A stretch of DNA of 64,000 nucleotides from Lachnospiraceae bacterium (lineage in GTDB: Bacteria > Bacillota > Clostridia > Lachnospirales > Lachnospiraceae). The stretch lies in assembly GCA_030540075.1 (NCBI GenBank), contig JAUNWX010000005.1, forward strand, positions 44,698 through 108,697, in the 5' to 3' direction. Position 1 is the first letter of the stretch. Each line of letters begins with the position of its first letter. Positions 1-8,199 of the stretch are shown here, piece by piece. A program made the translations under genes and the position numbers. Under the pieces are notes generated by a model that did no database searches, had not been told where the DNA came from, and was given only the letters and a program-made list of their open reading frames with translations.

Positions 1-984
1 GCCTCCTCCTCGAAGATCGCGCAGGCCCTCTGCCGCGCAGCCGAGAACGGCAAGGAAGTCCTCGTCGTCATGGAGCTTCGTGCCCGCTTTGATGAGGAGA
101 ACAACCTCGAGTGGTCGAAGATGCTCGAGGAGTCCGGCTGTCAGGTCATCTACGGCACCGAGGGCTTCAAGTGCCACAGCAAGATCTGCCTCATCACGAT
201 GCGCAGCCATAACAAGACGCTTTACCTCACCCAGGTCGGCACCGGCAACTACAACGAGAAGACGAACGCGATGTACACCGACCTCAGCTTCATGACGGTC
301 GACCAGACCATCGGTGAGGACGCGTCGGCCTTCTTCCGCAACATGCTCGTGAACAAGCTCGATGGCGAGTATAAGCGCCTCCTCGTCTCCCCATACGGGA
401 TCAAGCCAATGCTTCTACGGAAGATCGACGAGCAGATCACACGTGGTCGCGACGGATATGTCTGCATCAAGGCGAACTCTGTCACCGAGCGTGAGGTCAT
501 GGATAAGCTCGCAGAAGCATCCCGCGCAGGCGTCGAGGTGCAGCTCATCATCCGTGGCATCTGCTGCATCCTCCCGGGTGTCGCCGGCGAAACCGAGAAC
601 GTGCACGTCACCTCCGTCGTCGGACGCTTCCTCGAGCACGCCCGCATCTACCAGTTCGGTCGTGGCACCGACGCCGAGATGTACATCGCTTCGGCCGACC
701 TTATGACCCGAAACCTGAACCGCCGTGTCGAGATCGCCTGCCCGATTCAGGACGAAGAGCTCCGTGTCGAGCTCCGCTGGATCCTCGACGCCCAGCTCCG
801 CGACAGCGCGAAGGCCAGCCTCGTCCTCCCGGACGGCAGCTACTGTCGGAAGCACAGCGCCGAGCCGTTCGACTCCCAGGACTATTTCCTGCATACCTCC
901 ATGCACAAGCCGGTCGAAGCCGTCGCGGAACCGATCCGCCTCGCAGAACGCCTCCGCGGCCTGCTGGATAAATTCAGAAGATAA
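1..984 (+). CDS. ppk: Polyphosphate kinase 1, C-terminal part (5' end outside window)
   Basis: Open frame from base 1 to the TAA at 982-984, 327 codons of the C-terminal half of PPK1, which reversibly transfers the ATP gamma-phosphate to long-chain polyphosphate. The fragment begins in the catalytic C1 domain: the ELRARFDEENN segment is followed by CHSK (nt 172-183), whose His fits the phospho-accepting His of the phospholipase-D-like HxK motif, and by VGTGNYNEKT. Directly before that last motif the sequence is LTQ, so a Gln stands where the E. coli enzyme has its second conserved His; I cannot tell whether this is normal for Clostridia. The rest is the C2 domain (VEIACPI region) and a short tail. 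A hairpin terminator follows. Identity is firm; the N-terminal half is not visible. Confidence 0.93.
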   Translation, partial: ASSSKIAQALCRAAENGKEVLVVMELRARFDEENNLEWSKMLEESGCQVIYGTEGFKCHSKICLITMRSHNKTLYLTQVGTGNYNEKTNAMYTDLSFMTVDQTIGEDASAFFRNMLVNKLDGEYKRLLVSPYGIKPMLLRKIDEQITRGRDGYVCIKANSVTEREVMDKLAEASRAGVEVQLIIRGICCILPGVAGETENVHVTSVVGRFLEHARIYQFGRGTDAEMYIASADLMTRNLNRRVEIACPIQDEELRVELRWILDAQLRDSAKASLVLPDGSYCRKHSAEPFDSQDYFLHTSMHKPVEAVAEPIRLAERLRGLLDKFRR

Positions 985-1001
985 TCAAAGATACAAATAA
1001 A

Positions 1002-1044
1002 GCAAAACAGCAGTTGCACAACAAAGGTGCGGCTGCTGTTTTGC
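1002..1044 (+). terminator. Hairpin after ppk
   Basis: A perfect 12-bp inverted repeat, GCAAAACAGCAG at 1002-1013 and its complement at 1033-1044, starts 18 nt after the ppk stop. The T-run is inside the right arm rather than after it, so termination strength is uncertain. Confidence 0.6.
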
Positions 1045-1068
1045 GTCAGGTGGTCGACCACCCGGAAG

Positions 1069-1110
1069 TTTATGGGGTCAGACCCCCTTACGAAATTCTT
1101 AAGATGATGG
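1069..1110 (+). repeat. Dispersed 42-bp repeat R1, copy 1 (GGGGTCAGACCCC palindrome)
   Basis: The block starts TTTATGGGGTCAGACCCCC and is 40/42 identical by eye to 17815-17856. The core palindrome GGGGTCAGACCCC is at 1074-1086, and a second bare palindrome lies at 1123-1135. The string CCACCCGGAAGT flanks this small cluster on both sides, near 1060 and 1145. The cluster fills the gap between the convergent ppk and DtxR-family genes and could act as a bidirectional terminator or be a REP-like mobile palindrome. Confidence 0.75.
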
Positions 1111-1160
1111 TCGGATTCACGGGGGGTCAGACCCCTCGCCCGGCCACCCGGAAGTGTATA

Positions 1161-1616
1161 TCAGTCCTGCCGCCCCGGCACGGTCTGAACGAAATTCTGA
1201 ATCGTCTGCAGCTTCTGATACTCGGCGCTGTCTTCGACGCCCGGCAGCCGCATATAATGCTCCTTCACCTTCTCGAAGGTCTCCGGACTCAGCACATGCT
1301 CGATCCGGCAGGCATCCTGTCCCGCCGTATACGCACTCACACCGAGCCGCACCAGCATATTCGTGAGAACCACATGCTTCTCGTAGGTCGACTTCGCTGC
1401 CGCCATCCCAGCCTCCGTCAGCGCGATGTAGCCATTGTCATCCACCGTGATCATCCCCTCCTCGCGCAGATGCTTCATCGCCACCGAAACCGACGGCTTC
1501 GAAAATCCCAGCAGATTCGCGATATCGATGGAACGCACCACCTGCTGACTCATCGCCAGCATCAGAATACTCTCCAGATAATTCTCCGACGACTCATGTG
1601 TCGCATACGTACTCAT
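1161..1616 (-). CDS. DtxR/MntR-family metal-dependent transcriptional repressor
   Basis: 151-residue cytoplasmic DNA-binding regulator of metal homeostasis. An N-terminal winged helix-turn-helix (about residues 8-65, with SIDIANLLGFSKPSVS as the recognition part) is followed by a dimerisation and metal-binding domain. The segment DACRIEH matches the DtxR/IdeR ligand stretch ACRWEH rather than the MntR form VEGIEH, so a Cys stands at a primary-site ligand position. The residue aligned with DtxR Met10 is Asn, and the His of EKHVVL is kept. This argues for iron sensing. No SH3-like C-terminal domain is present. An AAGGAG site lies 8 nt before the ATG at 1616. It is divergent from the feo operon, whose promoter carries DtxR-like boxes, so it probably represses feo under iron sufficiency. 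Confidence 0.88.
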   Translation of the reverse strand: MSTYATHESSENYLESILMLAMSQQVVRSIDIANLLGFSKPSVSVAMKHLREEGMITVDDNGYIALTEAGMAAAKSTYEKHVVLTNMLVRLGVSAYTAGQDACRIEHVLSPETFEKVKEHYMRLPGVEDSAEYQKLQTIQNFVQTVPGRQD

Positions 1617-1803
1617 ATCGAAACTCCTTTTAAAAACAAATGTTGAATCTATAAACGAATAAACTTTAATCCCCGATAGTATAACATAGATTTCGATTTT
1701 TCATCCATAGAACTGCGCCGGATCTGGTGCTGCGCCCATGTCCGTGCTCAGGCCAATGCATCTGCCGGCGCATCATCACTTCCCGCCTGCCTGTCCCTCG
1801 AAA

Positions 1804-1897
1804 GTTAGATATAACTAATTATTTTGGCGAAAGCTATTGACTTGAAAAAAGGTTAGTGCTAACTTACTAGCGTGAAGTTAGCTTCGTCTAATTAGAC
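1804..1897 (+). promoter_or_regulatory. feo promoter with DtxR-type operator boxes
   Basis: A candidate promoter TTGACT (1837-1842), 17-nt spacer, TAACTT (1860-1865) points toward feoA. The perfect inverted repeat GTTAG-TG-CTAAC (1852-1863) overlaps the -10. Related boxes flank it: TTAGATATAACTAA (1805-1818) upstream and GTTAG at 1877 with GTCTAATTAGAC (1886-1897) downstream. These resemble the TTAGGTTAG/CTAACCTAA type of DtxR/IdeR sites. Binding by the neighbouring repressor is inferred. The rest of the 1617-2094 gap is a roughly 200-nt untranslated leader plus one GGCCAATGC motif at 1751. Confidence 0.7.
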
Positions 1898-2094
1898 GGG
1901 ACTAATCTATATTTCTATGTAGATGTGGCGGCTTCATCTGCAGTCAGACACAGCACGACGAAAGCCGAAATTCAGCTGTCTGATGTGACAGGGGACGGGG
2001 TGATACGATCGGAGATCGTGTTGAAAAGCAAGATGTAAGAGGAAAACCGAAGCTTGATTCGGCGCTGCCATCAACATCAGGTAAAGGAGGTACG

Positions 2095-2313
2095 ATGATG
2101 CCATTATCGATGGGAACACAGGGTGAAGAATATGAGATTCAGCGCATCGGAGGAAATGATAAGACACAGCATTTCCTGGAGTCACTGGGATTCTATGCCG
2201 GAGGCAAGGTGAAGATCGTTTCCTGTAATCGCGGCAATCTGATCGTACAGGTGAAGGAGTCGAGACTGGCACTGGACGAGACGATGGCCCGCAAGGTCAT
2301 GATCAGCGCGTAA
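2095..2313 (+). CDS. feoA: Ferrous iron transport protein A (first copy)
   Basis: A 72-residue protein with the FeoA SH3-like fold, a small cytoplasmic partner of the FeoB Fe(II) transporter. Visible features are the N-terminal IQRIGG segment, the FLESLGFYAGGKVKIV segment and NLIVQVKESRLALDETMARKVMI, which correspond to the strand, helix and strand pattern of the family. Two ATG codons lie in tandem (2095 and 2098) behind a strong AAAGGAGG, so the exact start is ambiguous by one residue. It is the first gene of the feo operon, followed 55 nt later by a second feoA. Two separate FeoA proteins per FeoB are common in Clostridia. Confidence 0.92.
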   Translation: MMPLSMGTQGEEYEIQRIGGNDKTQHFLESLGFYAGGKVKIVSCNRGNLIVQVKESRLALDETMARKVMISA

Positions 2314-2368
2314 ATAAGTATAATCCGTAGCGTGTCTGCGTTTTATAGATATAGAGGAGGGAACAGAG

Positions 2369-2599
2369 TTGAAGACATTAAGAGAGGTTCAGCCAGGTGA
2401 GGATTGCGTTGTAGCGAAGATCACCGGCGAGGGTGCCATCAAGAGAAGAATCATGGATATGGGTATCACGAAGGGCACCGTCCTTCATGTACGTAAGGCG
2501 GCGCCGCTCGGCGATCCGATCGAGATCACCGTACGTGGCTACGAGCTTTCCGTCCGGAAGGCCGACGCCGAGATGGTGCAGGTCGAGACGAAGGCCTGA
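2369..2599 (+). CDS. feoA: Ferrous iron transport protein A (second copy)
   Basis: A 76-residue FeoA-domain protein that starts with TTG at 2369, nine bases after a GAGGAGG site. It is closer to the FeoA consensus than the first copy: ITGEGAIKRRIMDMGITKGT followed by APLGDPIEITVRGYELSVRKADA. The LGDPIEI and GYELSLR-type stretches are family hallmarks. It probably modulates FeoB GTPase or assembly at the inner face of the membrane. It sits between feoA1 and feoB in one operon, with a repeat-rich 180-nt spacer before feoB. Confidence 0.94.
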   Translation: MKTLREVQPGEDCVVAKITGEGAIKRRIMDMGITKGTVLHVRKAAPLGDPIEITVRGYELSVRKADAEMVQVETKA

Positions 2600-2612
2600 G
2601 CACAGCAGATAT

Positions 2613-2732
2613 GAAGCGGGCAGTGCCCGGCCTCGACGCCTGGTGCCTGCCGGAAATGAGCGGGCGGTGCCCGACGAAAGGCCTGGCGCCTGCCGGAAAT
2701 AAACGGGCGGTGCCCGGATGGAAGCATTGGCC
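2613..2732 (+). repeat. Tandem hairpin repeats between feoA2 and feoB, ending in GGCCAATGC motif
   Basis: Two and a half imperfect copies of a unit of about 45 bp: 2613-2657, 2658-2700 and a partial at 2701-2719. Each contains a CGGGCGGTGCCCG-type palindrome, and the two full units end in GCCTGCCGGAAAT. The cluster ends with GCATTGGCC (2724-2732), the reverse complement of a motif enriched across the window. It lies within the operon and will be transcribed, so it could affect the feoA:feoB ratio through RNA structure. Confidence 0.7.
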
Positions 2733-2779
2733 ACGGAGGACGTGGCGGAGCATGAAAATCTTAGAGGGGGAAAAATCAA

Positions 2780-4987
2780 ATGGCAATTACGATTGCACTC
2801 GCAGGTAATCCGAACTGCGGTAAGACGACGCTGTTTAACCAGCTGACCGGATCGAACCAGTACGTTGGTAACTGGCCGGGCGTTACAGTAGAGAAGAAGG
2901 AAGGTAAGCTGAAGGGCCACGCCGACGTGACCATCGCCGATCTTCCGGGTATTTATTCACTTTCTCCATACACACTGGAGGAGGTGGTCGCGAGAAACTA
3001 CCTCATCAACACGAAGCCGGATGCGATCCTGAACATCGTGGATGGTACGAATCTCGAGCGTAACCTCTACCTCACCACACAGCTCAAGGAGCTCGGTATC
3101 CCGGTGGTGATGGCGGTCAACATGATGGATGTCGTAGAGAAGAACGGCGACCAGATCCGCCTCGACCAGATCGAGAAGTACCTCGGCTGTAAGGCCGTCA
3201 AGATCTCCGCACTGAACGGTACGGGCATCAAGGAGGCGACCGAGCTCGCGATCCATGAGGCACAGACCGGCTCCACCGAGATCGTGCACAGCTTTTCGAA
3301 CGAAGTGATGGAGGCAATCCTCCAGATCGAGGAGAAGATCGCTGCCTACGTTCCAGAGGGCGAGAAGCGCTTCTTCGCCGTCAAGCTCTTCGAGCGTGAT
3401 GACAAGATCCGCCACGAGATGATCGGTGCCGGCCAGAACGTCGACGTCGAGTCCATCATCGCTGCGGTTGAGAAGGCAGAGGACGACGATGCCGAGTCCA
3501 TCATCACCAACGAGCGGTACACCTACATTCAGAACATGATCGCGGCGGCGTACACGAAGAAGCACGTCGGCAAGCTGTCCACCTCCGACCGGATCGACAG
3601 CATCGTCACGAACCGTTTCCTGGCGCTCCCGATCTTCGCAGCCGTGATGTGGCTTGTATACTACATCTCCATCTCGACGATCGGTACGATCGGTACCGAC
3701 TGGGTCAATGATGTCCTGTTTGGCTCAGACCCGTGGTCTTTCTTCGGCCTCTGCGAGCTGCCGTCGATCCCAGGACTCTTCGAAGGCATCCTCAGTGCAC
3801 TCGGCACCGGTGAGGTATTGACAAGTCTCGTCCTCGACGGTATCGTCGCAGGTATCGGTGCGGTGCTCGGCTTCCTGCCGCAGATGCTCGTCCTGTTCTT
3901 CTTCCTCGCCTTCCTCGAGGGCTGTGGATACATGGCGCGTATCGCCTTCATCCTGGATCGAATCTTCCGTCGTTTCGGTCTCTCCGGCAAGTCCTTCATC
4001 CCGATGCTGATCGGCTCCGGCTGCGGCGTTCCGGGTGTCATGGCATCGAGAACGATCGAGAACGAGCGTGACCGTCGTATGACGATCATGACCACGACCT
4101 TCATCCCATGTTCAGCGAAGCTTCCGGTCATCGCCCTCCTCGCAGGTGCGGTATTCGGCGGTGCTTCCTGGGTCGCACCATCCTCGTACTTCCTCGGCAT
4201 CGCAGCCATCATCTTCTCCGGTATCGTACTGAAGAAGACGAAGTGGTTCGCAGGTGACCCGGCTCCATTCGTTATGGAGCTCCCGGCGTACCACCTTCCG
4301 AGACCGATCGACATCCTGAAGTCCATGTATGAGCGTGGCTCCTCCTTCGTAAAGAAGGCAGGCTCGATCATCCTTCTGTCCACCATCGCGGTATGGTTCA
4401 CCTCCTCCTTCGGTATGCAGGACGGCCAGTTCGGCATGGTCGACATGGACAACTCCATCCTCGCGGCCATCGGTAACGCGATCGCCTGGATCTTCACACC
4501 GCTCGGCTGGGCAGACTGGAAGTCCGCTGTGGCTGCCGTGACCGGCCTCGTCGCCAAGGAGAACGTCGTCGGTACCTTCGGTATCCTCTTCCATTATGAA
4601 GGAGCAGAGGAGCTCGCCGAGGCAGGTGACCAGATCTGGAACCTCGTACAGGCGAACTACTCCGGTGTCGCTGCCGGCTACAGCTTCCTCGCCTTCAACC
4701 TGCTCTGCGCACCTTGCTTCGCAGCGATCGGCGCGATCCGTCGTGAGATGAACAACGCGAAGTGGACCTGGAGAGCGATCGGCTGGGAGTGCGGCCTCGC
4801 GTACTGCGTCGGCACAGTCATCTATCAGATCGGCGGCCTTTTCACCGGTGAAGCACACTTCGGTATCTTCACCGTCATCGCCATCGCCCTCGTCGTCCTC
4901 GGCATCTGGGCCCTGGTTCGCCCGTACCACGAAGCGACGGAGCTCTCTGACAAGTTCGACTCCGTAGCCGCCGCGGCACAGAAGTAA
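2780..4987 (+). CDS. feoB: Ferrous iron transporter FeoB
   Basis: 735 residues, the usual length for FeoB, the GTP-driven Fe(II) importer of the cytoplasmic membrane. The N-terminal G domain shows G1 GNPNCGKTT (residues 9-17), the G2 region NWPGVTVEKK, G3 DLPG (54-57) and G4 NMMD (114-117). A helical linker follows to about residue 270. The membrane part begins near residue 280 and contains two Gate domains, with the GSGCGVPGVMASRTIENERD and PCSAKLPV segments typical of the family. The start ATG follows GAGGGGG by 7 nt. The operon promoter has DtxR-like boxes, so expression is probably iron-repressed. No FeoC is present. Confidence 0.97.
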   Translation: MAITIALAGNPNCGKTTLFNQLTGSNQYVGNWPGVTVEKKEGKLKGHADVTIADLPGIYSLSPYTLEEVVARNYLINTKPDAILNIVDGTNLERNLYLTTQLKELGIPVVMAVNMMDVVEKNGDQIRLDQIEKYLGCKAVKISALNGTGIKEATELAIHEAQTGSTEIVHSFSNEVMEAILQIEEKIAAYVPEGEKRFFAVKLFERDDKIRHEMIGAGQNVDVESIIAAVEKAEDDDAESIITNERYTYIQNMIAAAYTKKHVGKLSTSDRIDSIVTNRFLALPIFAAVMWLVYYISISTIGTIGTDWVNDVLFGSDPWSFFGLCELPSIPGLFEGILSALGTGEVLTSLVLDGIVAGIGAVLGFLPQMLVLFFFLAFLEGCGYMARIAFILDRIFRRFGLSGKSFIPMLIGSGCGVPGVMASRTIENERDRRMTIMTTTFIPCSAKLPVIALLAGAVFGGASWVAPSSYFLGIAAIIFSGIVLKKTKWFAGDPAPFVMELPAYHLPRPIDILKSMYERGSSFVKKAGSIILLSTIAVWFTSSFGMQDGQFGMVDMDNSILAAIGNAIAWIFTPLGWADWKSAVAAVTGLVAKENVVGTFGILFHYEGAEELAEAGDQIWNLVQANYSGVAAGYSFLAFNLLCAPCFAAIGAIRREMNNAKWTWRAIGWECGLAYCVGTVIYQIGGLFTGEAHFGIFTVIAIALVVLGIWALVRPYHEATELSDKFDSVAAAAQK

Positions 4988-4992
4988 TTTCA

Positions 4993-5120
4993 GAAGTATT
5001 TCAGGCCGATGCCTCCGGGCACCACGCAGATGGTGAAGCTGGAGGCATTGCCCACCGAAGTTTATCCGGCCAATGCCGACAGGCACCACGATGATGGTGC
5101 AGCCGGAAGCATTGTCCTCA
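4993..5120 (+). repeat. Duplicated 64-bp hairpin with GGCCAATGC arms
   Basis: Two tandem imperfect copies (4993-5056 and 5057-5120) fill the feoB to 5134 gap. Each begins GAAGT, has a left arm GGCCGATGCC or GGCCAATGCC, an inner CACCAC/TGGTG inverted repeat, and a right arm GGCATTGCCC or GCATTGTCC, so each can fold into a long hairpin. The exact motif GGCCAATGC is at 5068-5076. Confidence 0.75.
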
Positions 5121-5133
5121 GAAAGGAGGAAAA

Positions 5134-5355
5134 ATGGGAGATCTCATCGTGGGAGGACTGATCGCACTTATGGTGATCCTCATCCTCCGAAGCCTTCATA
5201 AGGCCGTCGCGAAAAGCGGCGCCTGCGCGTTCTGCAGCTACGCGAAAAACGGCTGCGACCACGTCGGCCATCACGAGCTCGACCTCGAGCGCGCTGAAAG
5301 CCGGCTGAACGCCACCCAGAAGGCAATCCTCGCGAAACATCGCAAGCAGATTTGA
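5134..5355 (+). CDS. FeoB-associated Cys-rich membrane protein
   Basis: A 73-residue protein with one N-terminal transmembrane helix (about residues 4-20) followed by a short cytoplasmic tail carrying Cys residues in CAFCSYAKNGC. Small proteins of this design regularly follow feoB in Firmicutes. They are thought to assist Fe(II) transport, but no biochemical role is established. The start ATG follows AAAGGAGG by 6 nt. It is the last gene of the feo operon and is followed by a strong terminator. The C-terminal 30 residues are charged (ESRLNATQKAILAKHRKQ). Confidence 0.85.
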   Translation: MGDLIVGGLIALMVILILRSLHKAVAKSGACAFCSYAKNGCDHVGHHELDLERAESRLNATQKAILAKHRKQI

Positions 5356-5362
5356 CTGAACA

Positions 5363-5410
5363 GAAGCCAGCACCATGACGAAGAGAAGCGTGATCGTGCT
5401 GGCTTCTTTA
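5363..5410 (+). terminator. Terminator of the feo operon
   Basis: Perfect 11-bp stem GAAGCCAGCAC (5363-5373) with GTGCTGGCTTC (5396-5406), then TTTAT. It begins 8 nt after the last feo-operon stop codon. Confidence 0.85.
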
Positions 5411-5476
5411 TCACCTTTTGCTTTAACACATTACAGCTGTGAAGTACTGCTTAGGGTTCCCAGCTTAAAATTCACC

Positions 5477-5515
5477 GGCCTCATAGTACTGTGCTTCTGT
5501 TGCAGGCCCGCCGGG
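5477..5515 (+). repeat. Relic of the core of the 23.1-kb miniature element
   Basis: GGCCTCATAGTACTGTGC and the following 21 bases match 31 of 39 positions with 23143-23181, the centre of the MITE described at 23111-23201. The flanking arms are degenerate here and no target duplication is visible. It lies in the 292-bp gap 5356-5647, which otherwise holds the feo terminator and the promoter of the next gene. Confidence 0.55.
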
Positions 5516-5566
5516 CATCTCGCCATGAAATATTTTGCGGAATTTTCAGCGGACACATCGTTATCA

Positions 5567-5596
5567 TTGTAACAGGCCCGTAAACTGTGATAAAAT
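5567..5596 (+). promoter_or_regulatory. Promoter of the lactonase-family gene
   Basis: TTGTAA (5567-5572), an 18-nt spacer and an extended -10, TGA-TAAAAT (TAAAAT at 5591-5596). The same extended -10 followed by AGAT occurs before proS. It predicts a leader of about 45 nt to the ATG at 5648. Confidence 0.6.
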
Positions 5597-5647
5597 AGAT
5601 ACAATTTTATGAGATGTACGCCCGAAAGGACGTCGAGAGGGGCAGAA

Positions 5648-6727
5648 ATGAGTAAAGAGAAATACATGGCATATATCGGTTCCTACAGCTACACGGGCAA
5701 TGCAAAGGGCATCACCATCTGTGATGTCGATGTAGAGAAGGGAACCTTCACGAAGCGGACCGAGATCGAGGTGAACAACTCCTCCTACCTCGTCGCATCG
5801 AGAGACCAGAAGACACTGTATTCCATCGCGGATGAGGGCGTGGTTTCCTTCCGTATCCTCGAGAATGGTGCGCTGCAGAAGCTGAACACCCAGAACATCC
5901 GTGGCATGCGTGGCTGCCACCTCGCAATCGACCAGTTCGATCAGTACCTGATGGTATCCGGCTACCACGATGGCAAGGCGACCCTGCTCGCACTGAATCC
6001 GGACGGCTCCGTCGGCCCGATCGTCGACGGTGTCTTCGATAAGGGCATCGGCTCCGTCGCAGAGCGGACCTTCCGCCCGCACGTATCCTGCGCACGCATG
6101 ACCGATGATCAGAAGTATATCCTCGTCGCAGACCTCGGAATCGACCAGGTACGCGTATTCCGCTTCGATAAGGCGGACGGACGCATGCGTCAGATCGACA
6201 CCATCCGCTGCGAGCTGAAGTCCGCACCGCGTCACTTCCGCTTTTCACCGGATCGCCGCTACCTCTACCTTATGTATGAGGTGAAGAATGTGATCGACGT
6301 CTTCCGTTTCACGGAGGGCAAGAAGCCGAACGACGTGAACCTCGAGAAGATCCAGACCATCTCGACCCACAACGACCCGTCGAACAGCCCGCTGATCGCG
6401 GCATGTCAGATGCGCTTCTCACCGGATAAGGATGCGAAGCATCTGTTTGTGTCCAATGCCGGCATCGATACGATCACGATGTATGAGCGTGACGTCGAGA
6501 CAGGCCTTCTTACGATGAAGAGCTCCCTCCCGGTATCCGGTGTTTACCCGAAGGACTTCTGCATCTTCCCGGATGAGAAGCACATCGCGGCAGCGAACAA
6601 CGAGTCCGGTACGATCACCTTCTTCTCGATGGATTATAATACGGGTATGCTCGTGATGAGCGCCCGCGATATCCCGGTGGATGAGCCGAACTGCATCTGC
6701 ATGGTGAAGCTGCCATCCGGTAAATAA
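5648..6727 (+). CDS. Lactonase family protein (seven-bladed beta-propeller, Pgl-like)
   Basis: 359 residues from the ATG at 5648, chosen because GAGAGGGG lies just upstream; an earlier in-frame ATG at 5609 has no ribosome site. The N-terminus (YMAYIGSYSYTGNAKGITICDVD) and repeated blade segments such as HVSCARMTDDQKYILVADLG, HFRFSPDRRYLYLMYE, FSPDKDAKHLFVSNAG and FCIFPDEKHIAAANNESGT are typical of the 6-phosphogluconolactonase/lactonase propeller family. No signal peptide is seen. Some members hydrolyse 6-phosphogluconolactone in the pentose phosphate pathway, but the fold alone does not fix the substrate. It is transcribed alone, upstream of aroC. Confidence 0.85.
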   Translation: MSKEKYMAYIGSYSYTGNAKGITICDVDVEKGTFTKRTEIEVNNSSYLVASRDQKTLYSIADEGVVSFRILENGALQKLNTQNIRGMRGCHLAIDQFDQYLMVSGYHDGKATLLALNPDGSVGPIVDGVFDKGIGSVAERTFRPHVSCARMTDDQKYILVADLGIDQVRVFRFDKADGRMRQIDTIRCELKSAPRHFRFSPDRRYLYLMYEVKNVIDVFRFTEGKKPNDVNLEKIQTISTHNDPSNSPLIAACQMRFSPDKDAKHLFVSNAGIDTITMYERDVETGLLTMKSSLPVSGVYPKDFCIFPDEKHIAAANNESGTITFFSMDYNTGMLVMSARDIPVDEPNCICMVKLPSGK

Positions 6728-6759
6728 TCTTCAGGGTCGCATGAACATATGAAACAGAA

Positions 6760-6836
6760 GGTCTCTGCTGCCGCGCGTGGCGGAGACCGATCGATACACA
6801 GACGGGAATGGAGAGAGCTGACGCGCTCTCCATTCC
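6760..6836 (+). promoter_or_regulatory. Two leader hairpins before aroC
   Basis: GGTCTC (6760-6765) pairs with GAGACC (6783-6788). A perfect 11-bp stem GGAATGGAGAG (6805-6815) pairs with CTCTCCATTCC (6826-6836), ending 19 nt before the aroC start. Neither has a T-run, so they look like leader structures or an attenuator rather than plain terminators. Confidence 0.45.
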
Positions 6837-6855
6837 GCGTATCAGGGGGACATCT

Positions 6856-8070
6856 ATGGCAGGCAATACATTTGGTAAACTTTTTCGTATCACCACCTTC
6901 GGTGAGTCACACGGACCGGCACTCGGCGTCATCATCGATGGCTGCCCGGCCGGCCTCCCACTGTCCGTCGAGGACATTCAGCCGTATATGGACCGGCGGA
7001 AGCCGGGTCAGAATCTGAAGGCCACTCAGCGGAAGGAGGACGACCGGATCGAGATCCTCTCGGGTGTGTTCGAGGGAAAGACGACCGGTACGCCGATCGC
7101 GATGATGGTGCGGAACAGTGACCAGCACAGTAAGGACTACTCGGACATCGCCCACGTGTTCCGTCCGGGTCACGCCGATTACGGCTTCTATGAGAAGTAC
7201 GGTTTTCGTGACTACCGCGGCGGCGGTCGCTCCAGCGGTCGCGAGACCCTCGCGCGTGTTGCCGGTGGTGCCGTGGCGGCGAAGGTGCTGTCGGATCTCG
7301 GCATCACGGTAGACGCGGAGGTGACGGAGCTCGCCGGCATCGACGTGACGACCCCGGCAGGACAGGAGGCAGCGGACCAGCGCATCCTCGAGCTCCGTGA
7401 GGAGAAGGACAGCGCCGGTGGCGTCGTGACCTGCTTCGTCAACAACATGCCGACCGGCATCGGTGAGCCGGTCTTCGATAAGCTCGACGCCCGCCTCGCC
7501 CAGGCCGTGATGTCGATCGGTGCGGTCAAGGCCGTGGAGATCGGCGACGGGACGAAGGCCGCCCGCGCCCTCGGCTCCGAGAACAATGACGGCTTCGAGG
7601 CCGTCGCGGTGCCGATCGCCCCGATGGAGGTCGACGAGGAGGATGAGGACTACGAGCACCAGCCGAGCCTCGAGGACGTGAACCGCGCCCGTGCACTCCA
7701 TGACGAGACGCCGCTCACGGAAGAGGAGTTTGAGGAGATGCTTGCAAGTGGTGAGCTCGACGGCCTGGAGGAGGTCTTCCGTGTGAAGACGAACCACGCC
7801 GGTGGCATCCTCGGCGGCATGTCCGACGGTGCCGAGATCGTTCTCCGCGCCTACTTCAAGCCGACCCCGTCTATCGCTCGCCCGCAGGAAACCGCGAACG
7901 AAGAGGGCGATAACATCACGATCGAAATCAAGGGCCGTCACGACCCGACCGTCGTCGAGCGGGCCTGTGTCGTCGTGGAGTGTATGGTGGCGATCACCGT
8001 ACTCGACGCGCTCCTCGAGAACATGGGCGCGCAGATGGAGTTCCTGCACGAGATCTATCCGCTTGATTAA
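6856..8070 (+). CDS. aroC: Chorismate synthase with an acidic insert
   Basis: 404 residues, longer than the usual 360-390. It converts 5-enolpyruvylshikimate-3-phosphate to chorismate with reduced FMN, the last common step of aromatic biosynthesis. The start MAGNTFGKLFRITTFGESHG is a textbook AroC N-terminus, and the ATG follows AGGGGGA by 6 nt. Also visible are FRPGHADYGFYEKYG, RGGGRSSGRETLARVAGGAVA and the C-terminal RHDPTVVERACVVVE stretch. Between SENNDGFEAVAVP and RVKTNHAGGILGG there is an extra acidic stretch of roughly 45 residues (about 257-306; EVDEEDEDYEH then TEEEFEEMLASGEL), where most family members have a short loop. The catalytic core looks intact, so the enzyme is probably active. 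Confidence 0.95.
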   Translation: MAGNTFGKLFRITTFGESHGPALGVIIDGCPAGLPLSVEDIQPYMDRRKPGQNLKATQRKEDDRIEILSGVFEGKTTGTPIAMMVRNSDQHSKDYSDIAHVFRPGHADYGFYEKYGFRDYRGGGRSSGRETLARVAGGAVAAKVLSDLGITVDAEVTELAGIDVTTPAGQEAADQRILELREEKDSAGGVVTCFVNNMPTGIGEPVFDKLDARLAQAVMSIGAVKAVEIGDGTKAARALGSENNDGFEAVAVPIAPMEVDEEDEDYEHQPSLEDVNRARALHDETPLTEEEFEEMLASGELDGLEEVFRVKTNHAGGILGGMSDGAEIVLRAYFKPTPSIARPQETANEEGDNITIEIKGRHDPTVVERACVVVECMVAITVLDALLENMGAQMEFLHEIYPLD

Positions 8071-8199
8071 GCGGGAGAGAAAGAGTATTTTATTAGTAAA
8101 GCGCTTTACTGCCGCGCGGGCGGGTGCCACCTGAGAGGTCGCCTGCATTGGCGCCGGGGACAGTAGCGGAAACCATGACAGACAACAGGAGGTATGAAT

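Noticed and set aside
5609-5647. Upstream start for the lactonase-like gene
   Set aside because: The ATG at 5609 lacks a ribosome site, whereas ATG 5648 has GAGAGGGG and gives the usual N-terminus.
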